Assembly (NCBI GenBank): GCA_002429165.1
Contig: DIYV01000156.1
Span: forward strand, 14,720 to 40,936
DNA: 26,217 bases
Origin: Gallionella sp. UBA6045
Lineage (GTDB): Bacteria > Pseudomonadota > Gammaproteobacteria > Burkholderiales > Gallionellaceae
Direction of reading: 5' to 3'
Shown here: piece by piece, positions 21,903 to 26,217 of the stretch
Position numbering within the stretch: the first letter of the stretch is position 1
Layout: each line of letters starts with the position of its first letter
Program-made: the position numbers and the translations under genes
The notes under the pieces: model-generated
Seen by the model: only the letters and a program-made list of their open reading frames with translations
What the model was told of the DNA's origin: nothing
The model's database searches: none

Positions 21903-23618
21903 ATGCTGATCTTTATCCTGGCTTACCTCGGCGGTGTACTGACTATTTTCAGCCCGTGCGTGTTGCCGGTATTGCCGTTCATTTTTGCGCGTTCGGACCG
22001 CTCATTCCGTCGTTCAGGCCTGCCGATATTGCTCGGGATGGCCGCGACCTTCACGGTGCTGGCCAGCCTCGCGGCAGTCGGCGGGGCATGGCTGATCGCA
22101 TTGAATCAATATGGCCGCTATGCGGCGATGCTGCTACTGTTGCTGTTGGGACTGGCGCTGATCTTCCCGGCCCTGTCGGATCGCCTGATGCGCCCGTTTG
22201 TCGCGTTCGGCGGACGTTTGCAACAACGCGCCGACCGGCAGGCCAGCGTCAAAGGCTCGCTGTTGCTGGGTGTCGCAGTCGGATTTTTATGGGCTCCCTG
22301 TGCCGGGCCGATTTTGGGCCTGGTATTGGCAGGAGCGGCATTGAACGGCGCGAATCTGTACAGCGCGCTGCTGCTGCTGGTGTTCGCCGCCGGCGCGGCG
22401 ACTTCGCTGGCGGTAGCCCTGCTGGCCGGCGGACGGGTGTTCAGCCTGATGAAGCGCGGCCTGGGTGCGGAAGAATGGTTGCGGCGCGGCCTGGGTGTCG
22501 CGGTGCTGGTCGGCGTGATGGCCATCGCGCTGGGCTGGGATACGCGCTTCCTGTCCCGATTCGAATTTTTAAACACGGCCGGCACCGAGCAAAAGCTGAT
22601 TGCGCAACAGGCCAAGCCGACCGCACTTCAGCACACAATCGTCTCCGCTGAAACCAGGCTGCCACTGATGCCATCTTTTGACGGTGCGACACAATGGTTC
22701 AACTCGCCCCCGCTTGCCGGCGGGTCGCTGCGCGGCAAAGTGGTGCTGGTGGATTTCTGGACTTATTCCTGCATCAATTGTCTGCGCACCCTGCCTTATC
22801 TGAAAGCCTGGGATGAGAAGTATCGCGACCAGGGGCTGGTGATCGTTGGCGTGCATACGCCGGAGTTCGCCTTCGAGAAGAACCCGCACAATGTCGGGCA
22901 GGCGATCCGCGATCTGGGCATCAAATATCCGGTGGTGATGGATAATCAGTACACGATCTGGAACGCATACAACAACCAGTACTGGCCGGCGCATTATCTG
23001 ATCGACGCACAAGGGCATATTCGCGACCAGCATTTCGGCGAAGGCGCGTATGACGAAACCGAGCGGATGATCCAGACCCTGCTCAAGGAAGCGCACCGGG
23101 GTGCGCTCACGATGAACGAGGGCCTGGTCCAGGTGGCGGGACAGGGTACAACGGCTGCCGCTATGGATACGAAACGCTCGCCGGAAACCTATGCCGGTTA
23201 TGCGCGCCAGCAGAATCTGGTTTCACCCGAGCCGGTCAAGCGTGATGTTGCGGCGCATTACAGCGCTCCGCATGTTCTCAAACCGGACCAGTGGGCGTTG
23301 AGCGGCAAGTGGCGTGTATCCGCGGAAGCGGCTGCTGTGCAGGCTTCCGGCGGTGCGATCAGTTACCGCTTTCAGGGACGCGATCTGCATCTGGTGCTGG
23401 GTACACTTCATGGCAAACCGGTGCGGTTCAGGGTCATCCTGGACGGTGGCGAACCCGGTACGAATCACGGCACGGATATCGATAAACAAGGCAACGGGGT
23501 GATCCGCGAGGAACGCTTGTACCAGCTCATTCGTCAAAGCGGTAAGATCGGAGTCCACACCTTCCGTATAGAGTTTCTGGATGCCGGTGCAGAGGCGTTT
23601 GCTTTCACCTTCGGCTGA
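21903..23618 (+). CDS. DipZ-like thiol-disulfide transporter (CcdA/DsbD + thioredoxin + CTD)
   Basis: A 571-residue membrane protein that should pass electrons from cytosolic thioredoxin to the periplasm. Residues 1-~225 are a CcdA/DsbD transmembrane domain with the paired redox cysteines FSPCVLPVLP and WAPCAGPILG. Residues ~250-400 are a periplasmic thioredoxin domain with the active site S289-C290-I291-N292-C293. Residues ~420-571 match the C-terminal carbohydrate-binding-like module of DipZ proteins. It lies between msrB and msrA, so its likely clients are these two reductases. The ATG is 2 bp after the msrB stop, implying translational coupling. Confidence 0.92.
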   Translation: MLIFILAYLGGVLTIFSPCVLPVLPFIFARSDRSFRRSGLPILLGMAATFTVLASLAAVGGAWLIALNQYGRYAAMLLLLLLGLALIFPALSDRLMRPFVAFGGRLQQRADRQASVKGSLLLGVAVGFLWAPCAGPILGLVLAGAALNGANLYSALLLLVFAAGAATSLAVALLAGGRVFSLMKRGLGAEEWLRRGLGVAVLVGVMAIALGWDTRFLSRFEFLNTAGTEQKLIAQQAKPTALQHTIVSAETRLPLMPSFDGATQWFNSPPLAGGSLRGKVVLVDFWTYSCINCLRTLPYLKAWDEKYRDQGLVIVGVHTPEFAFEKNPHNVGQAIRDLGIKYPVVMDNQYTIWNAYNNQYWPAHYLIDAQGHIRDQHFGEGAYDETERMIQTLLKEAHRGALTMNEGLVQVAGQGTTAAAMDTKRSPETYAGYARQQNLVSPEPVKRDVAAHYSAPHVLKPDQWALSGKWRVSAEAAAVQASGGAISYRFQGRDLHLVLGTLHGKPVRFRVILDGGEPGTNHGTDIDKQGNGVIREERLYQLIRQSGKIGVHTFRIEFLDAGAEAFAFTFG

Positions 23619-23636
23619 TTTTAAAGGAGTGTCATC

Positions 23637-24266
23637 ATGCTAAACATCAATGTTGTCCGTCGTTATTTTTTCAGCGGCAGCCTGTGCCTTGCGCTCGGTT
23701 TGGGTGCACTGTCAAATGCCGCCGCTGCACCGCTTGAAGAAACGGCCGTGTTCGCCGGGGGCTGCTTCTGGGGAGTGGATGCGGTGTTCAAGCACGTCAA
23801 GGGCGTGACTGACGTGGTGTCCGGCTATTCGGGGGGCGCCGCGGAAACGGCGCATTACGAGATGGTGAGCGAAGGGACGACCGGGCATGCCGAATCGGTG
23901 CGCGTTCATTTCAATCCGGCTCAGGTTTCCTACCAGCAACTGCTGCAGGTATTTTTCGGCGTGGCGCACGATCCGACCCAGTTGAATCGCCAGGGCCCGG
24001 ATACCGGCAGCCAATACCGCTCTGCGATTTTTTACACCAGCGACGAGCAGCGGAAGACCGCGCAAGACTATATCCGGCAGCTCACCGCCGCGCACACTTT
24101 TTCCGATCCCATCGTCACGCAGGTCGTGACGCTGCAGCAGTTCTATCCCGCCGAGGCGCATCACCAGAATTATCTGGCATTGCATCCATACCAGCCCTAT
24201 ATCATCTTCAACGACATGCCCAAGCTGGAACATTTGCGCGAAAAATTTCCAACGTTATACCAATAA
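23637..24266 (+). CDS. msrA: Exported methionine-S-sulfoxide reductase MsrA
   Basis: Reduces methionine S-sulfoxide. 209 residues with an N-terminal signal peptide (RRYFFSGSLCLALGLGALSN, then AAAAP), unlike the usual cytosolic MsrA. The catalytic motif GGCFWG has C43. GYSGG, GHAE and the GSQYRSAIFY region are conserved. After the signal peptide, C43 is the only cysteine, so the enzyme lacks resolving cysteines and needs an external reductant. The thioredoxin domain of the preceding gene fits this. AAAGGAG lies 7 bases upstream of the ATG, 18 bp after the dipZ stop. It is the last gene of the operon. Confidence 0.95.
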   Translation: MLNINVVRRYFFSGSLCLALGLGALSNAAAAPLEETAVFAGGCFWGVDAVFKHVKGVTDVVSGYSGGAAETAHYEMVSEGTTGHAESVRVHFNPAQVSYQQLLQVFFGVAHDPTQLNRQGPDTGSQYRSAIFYTSDEQRKTAQDYIRQLTAAHTFSDPIVTQVVTLQQFYPAEAHHQNYLALHPYQPYIIFNDMPKLEHLREKFPTLYQ

Positions 24267-24405
24267 TTATTTGTGTAAAACAGGGATCGCTTGAATAGTG
24301 GTGGTGCGGGCGTCCGTTGTGAGGGCGCATCCCGGAGAAAGATGGAAAGCTGCCGCATTGCAATTGCCAGCCGGATTCTTTCCGGCAAGTTAAGACATGA
24401 AAGTA

Positions 24406-25029
24406 TCAATCATTGCCCGTCTGTCCGATAACGCCGCGCCCGCGCAGCAATTCGACAACCCTGGTCACGGAATCTTCCAAAGACAAGACGCCGGTATCCA
24501 CAACCAGCTCCGGATCTTCAGGCTCTTCATAGGGTGAAGAAATACCGGTGAAGTTTTTGATCTCTCCCGCACGTGCGCGTTTGTAGAGCCCTTTTATATC
24601 GCGTTGCTCGCAGATTTCCAGCGGGCAGCGGCAATATATTTCGAGAAATTCACCATGCGGCACCAGCGAACGGACTTTCTCGCGGTCGGAACGGAACGGG
24701 GAAATAAATGCGGTCAGCGCAATCACGCCGGCTTCCAAGAACAGCTTGGCCATTTCTCCGACACGGCGGATATTTTCGACGCGGTCTTCAGCTGAAAATC
24801 CCAGGTCCGAACAAAGCCCGTGCCGCACATTGTCGCCATCGAAGGTGAAAGTGCGGCAGCCATTCTGGTGCAGGTGTTCCTCGACGGCATGTGCCAGGGT
24901 AGACTTGCCGGCACCGGAAAGACCCGTGAACCACAACATCACACTGTGGTGCCCATTTAACGCTTCACGCCGTTCGCGGGTCACCGTGGCATGGTGCCAC
25001 ACAACATTGCTTGATTTATTGTTATTCAT
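24406..25029 (-). CDS. cysC: Adenylylsulfate (APS) kinase
   Basis: Phosphorylates APS to PAPS, the donor for sulfation or for sulfate reduction. 207 residues, full length for a stand-alone enzyme. The P-loop GLSGAGKST is at 36-44, followed by [26 protein letters not shown]-like [18 protein letters not shown] and [10 protein letters not shown], then the lid region [20 protein letters not shown]. No CysD/CysN or PAPS reductase is in view. It follows a manC-type gene on the same strand (60-bp gap), so it may supply PAPS for sulfated polysaccharide rather than cysteine synthesis; this is inference. Confidence 0.95.
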   Translation of the reverse strand: MNNNKSSNVVWHHATVTRERREALNGHHSVMLWFTGLSGAGKSTLAHAVEEHLHQNGCRTFTFDGDNVRHGLCSDLGFSAEDRVENIRRVGEMAKLFLEAGVIALTAFISPFRSDREKVRSLVPHGEFLEIYCRCPLEICEQRDIKGLYKRARAGEIKNFTGISSPYEEPEDPELVVDTGVLSLEDSVTRVVELLRGRGVIGQTGND

Positions 25030-25089
25030 CGCGTCTCCAGATACCGGGCGCCGAAGAAAGCGGTTCCGCCGCGGCTGATCATGCCTTCG

Positions 25090-26217
25090 TCAGCGTCCAT
25101 ATATATCTTCAAATCGCACGATGTCGTCTTCACCCAGATATTCCCCGCTTTGCACTTCGATCATGACAAGGTCGACAACACCGGGGTTCTCCAGGCGGTG
25201 TTTATGGCCCGCAGGAATATAGGTGGACTCGTCGGTGTTGATGAAAAGTTCCTGCTCGCCGTTGACGACCCGTGCCATGCCGCTGACCACGACCCAGTGC
25301 TCGCTGCGGTGATGATGCATCTGCAGACTGAGGCGGCCCGCCGGTTTGACCACGATGCGTTTGATCTTGAACCGCGGCCCCTCTTCCAGCACCGTGTAAG
25401 TTCCCCAGGGACGGTGCACGGTTGTGTGCAGTTTGTGCGTTTCATGGCCTTCGGCCTTGAGGCGCGCGTAGATGAGTTTGACATCCTGGGCGCGACTGCG
25501 GTCCGCAACCAGTAACGCATCCGGGGTGTCGATGATGACAAGGTTATCGATTCCTACTGCGCCAACGATGCGCTGCTTGCTCTGGATATAACAGTTGCTG
25601 ACATCATGCAGCATGACTTCGCCTGCAATGCGGTTGCCATCGGCATCGGGTGCGGTGAGTTCACCCACCGCGTTCCAGGAACCGATATCGCTCCAGCCGA
25701 TATTGCAAGGCACCACAGCGACGTTGCCGGATTTTTCCATGACCGCGTAATCGATGGAGTCGTCGGGCACGCGAGCGAAAGATGCCTGTTCAAGTTCGAT
25801 CCGGGTGTGGCTTTTTCCTTCTACCCGTCGGGATTGCCCGAGGCAGGCGCGGGTGGCATCCAGAATTTCAGGGCAGTGCAGTTGCATTTCGCGCAGCATG
25901 GTTCCCGCAGAGAAACAGAACATGCCGGAGTTCCACAGGTAGTTGCCGGATTCCACATACCTGCGGGCCACTTCCAAACTGGGCTTCTCGACGAAGCGCA
26001 CCACCTTGTTCCCATCCGCCTCGATATAGCCGTAGCCTGTTTCGGGTGACTCGGGCCGGATGCCGAAGGTGACCAGCTTGCCCTGTGCGGCCAATCGCAT
26101 CGCCTCCGCAACAGCGAGGGTAAAAGCGGGTTGATCGGTGATCAGATGGTCGGCGGCCAGCACCAGCAAAAGTGCGTCATCACCGTGGCTCGCCGCCACT
26201 TGCAGTGCAGCCGCAGC
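25090..26217 (-). CDS. manC: Mannose-1-phosphate guanylyltransferase / mannose-6-phosphate isomerase (partial)
   Basis: Makes GDP-mannose for surface polysaccharides. The frame is open to the right edge, so the N-terminus with the first nucleotide-binding motif lies outside; 375 residues are visible. The pyrophosphorylase part shows LAADHLI, TFGIRPESPETGYGYIE, VVRFVEKP, LWNSGMFCF and WSDIGSWNAV. The C-terminal cupin part is the type II isomerase domain: HRPWGTY, GPRFKIKRIVVKPAGRLSLQ, MHHHRSEHWVVVSG and YIPAGHKHRLENPG. The bifunctional ManC/AlgA/CpsB type is therefore clear. Its neighbour cysC suggests an exopolysaccharide locus continuing to the right. Confidence 0.93.
   Translation of the reverse strand, partial: AAAALQVAASHGDDALLLVLAADHLITDQPAFTLAVAEAMRLAAQGKLVTFGIRPESPETGYGYIEADGNKVVRFVEKPSLEVARRYVESGNYLWNSGMFCFSAGTMLREMQLHCPEILDATRACLGQSRRVEGKSHTRIELEQASFARVPDDSIDYAVMEKSGNVAVVPCNIGWSDIGSWNAVGELTAPDADGNRIAGEVMLHDVSNCYIQSKQRIVGAVGIDNLVIIDTPDALLVADRSRAQDVKLIYARLKAEGHETHKLHTTVHRPWGTYTVLEEGPRFKIKRIVVKPAGRLSLQMHHHRSEHWVVVSGMARVVNGEQELFINTDESTYIPAGHKHRLENPGVVDLVMIEVQSGEYLGEDDIVRFEDIYGR

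Overview
The window looks like a betaproteobacterial chromosome, most likely order Nitrosomonadales and possibly Gallionellaceae-like. This rests on the yqeY-dnaG-rpoD-tRNA-Ile block, the style of the core proteins, the many small stress and envelope proteins, and the c-di-GMP enzymes. The genus is a guess; no search was possible.

Left core (1-4375): the end of a yqeY-like gene, then dnaG (with an in-frame palindrome-rich insertion), rpoD and tRNA-Ile(CAU), followed by a terminator.

Accessory region (about 4309-13719): this reads as a decayed genomic island in the tRNA-Ile 3' end. A 15-bp stretch of the tRNA 3' end recurs imperfectly (13/15) at the far side. Clusters of GGGGTAAC repeats lie just inside both ends, and a truncated tyrosine-recombinase gene sits next to the tRNA. 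The cargo is a truncated diguanylate cyclase, a roughly 635-bp module present twice, a flavin-reductase-like protein, a YHS-domain gene with an in-frame amber stop, several tiny membrane proteins, an OmpA-like barrel, a CsbD protein, a lone PAS domain, a Gly/His-rich exported protein with a broken start, a candidate three-hairpin RNA, a DUF4236 protein and an HNH nuclease with a C-terminal helix-turn-helix. Each module carries a sigma-E-like promoter, a leader hairpin, a tiny membrane protein, a terminator and a winged-helix protein.

Right core (13720-26217): a membrane PAS/degenerate-GGDEF/EAL phosphodiesterase, prfC (release factor 3) behind a structured upstream region that includes a tRNA-Phe-like 3' fragment, and a cytosolic PAS-PAS-GGDEF cyclase. 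Next comes an ECF sigma factor with a DUF1109/NrsF-type membrane anti-sigma factor, divergent from a periplasmic methionine-sulfoxide repair operon (msrB, a DipZ-like thiol-disulfide transporter, msrA). A motif GTAACC-N16-CGAA lies between the two units; it matches, as I recall it, the promoter of the Caulobacter SigF/NrsF system. The simplest reading is that a membrane-sensed redox or metal signal frees the sigma factor, which switches on export-targeted MsrA/MsrB and their electron supply. The window ends with cysC and the 3' part of a manC-type gene, probably part of a polysaccharide or sulfate-activation locus.

Strongest leads: the ECF/NrsF-Msr regulon, the duplicated module with conserved non-coding parts, the island boundaries, and the palindromic insertion inside dnaG.
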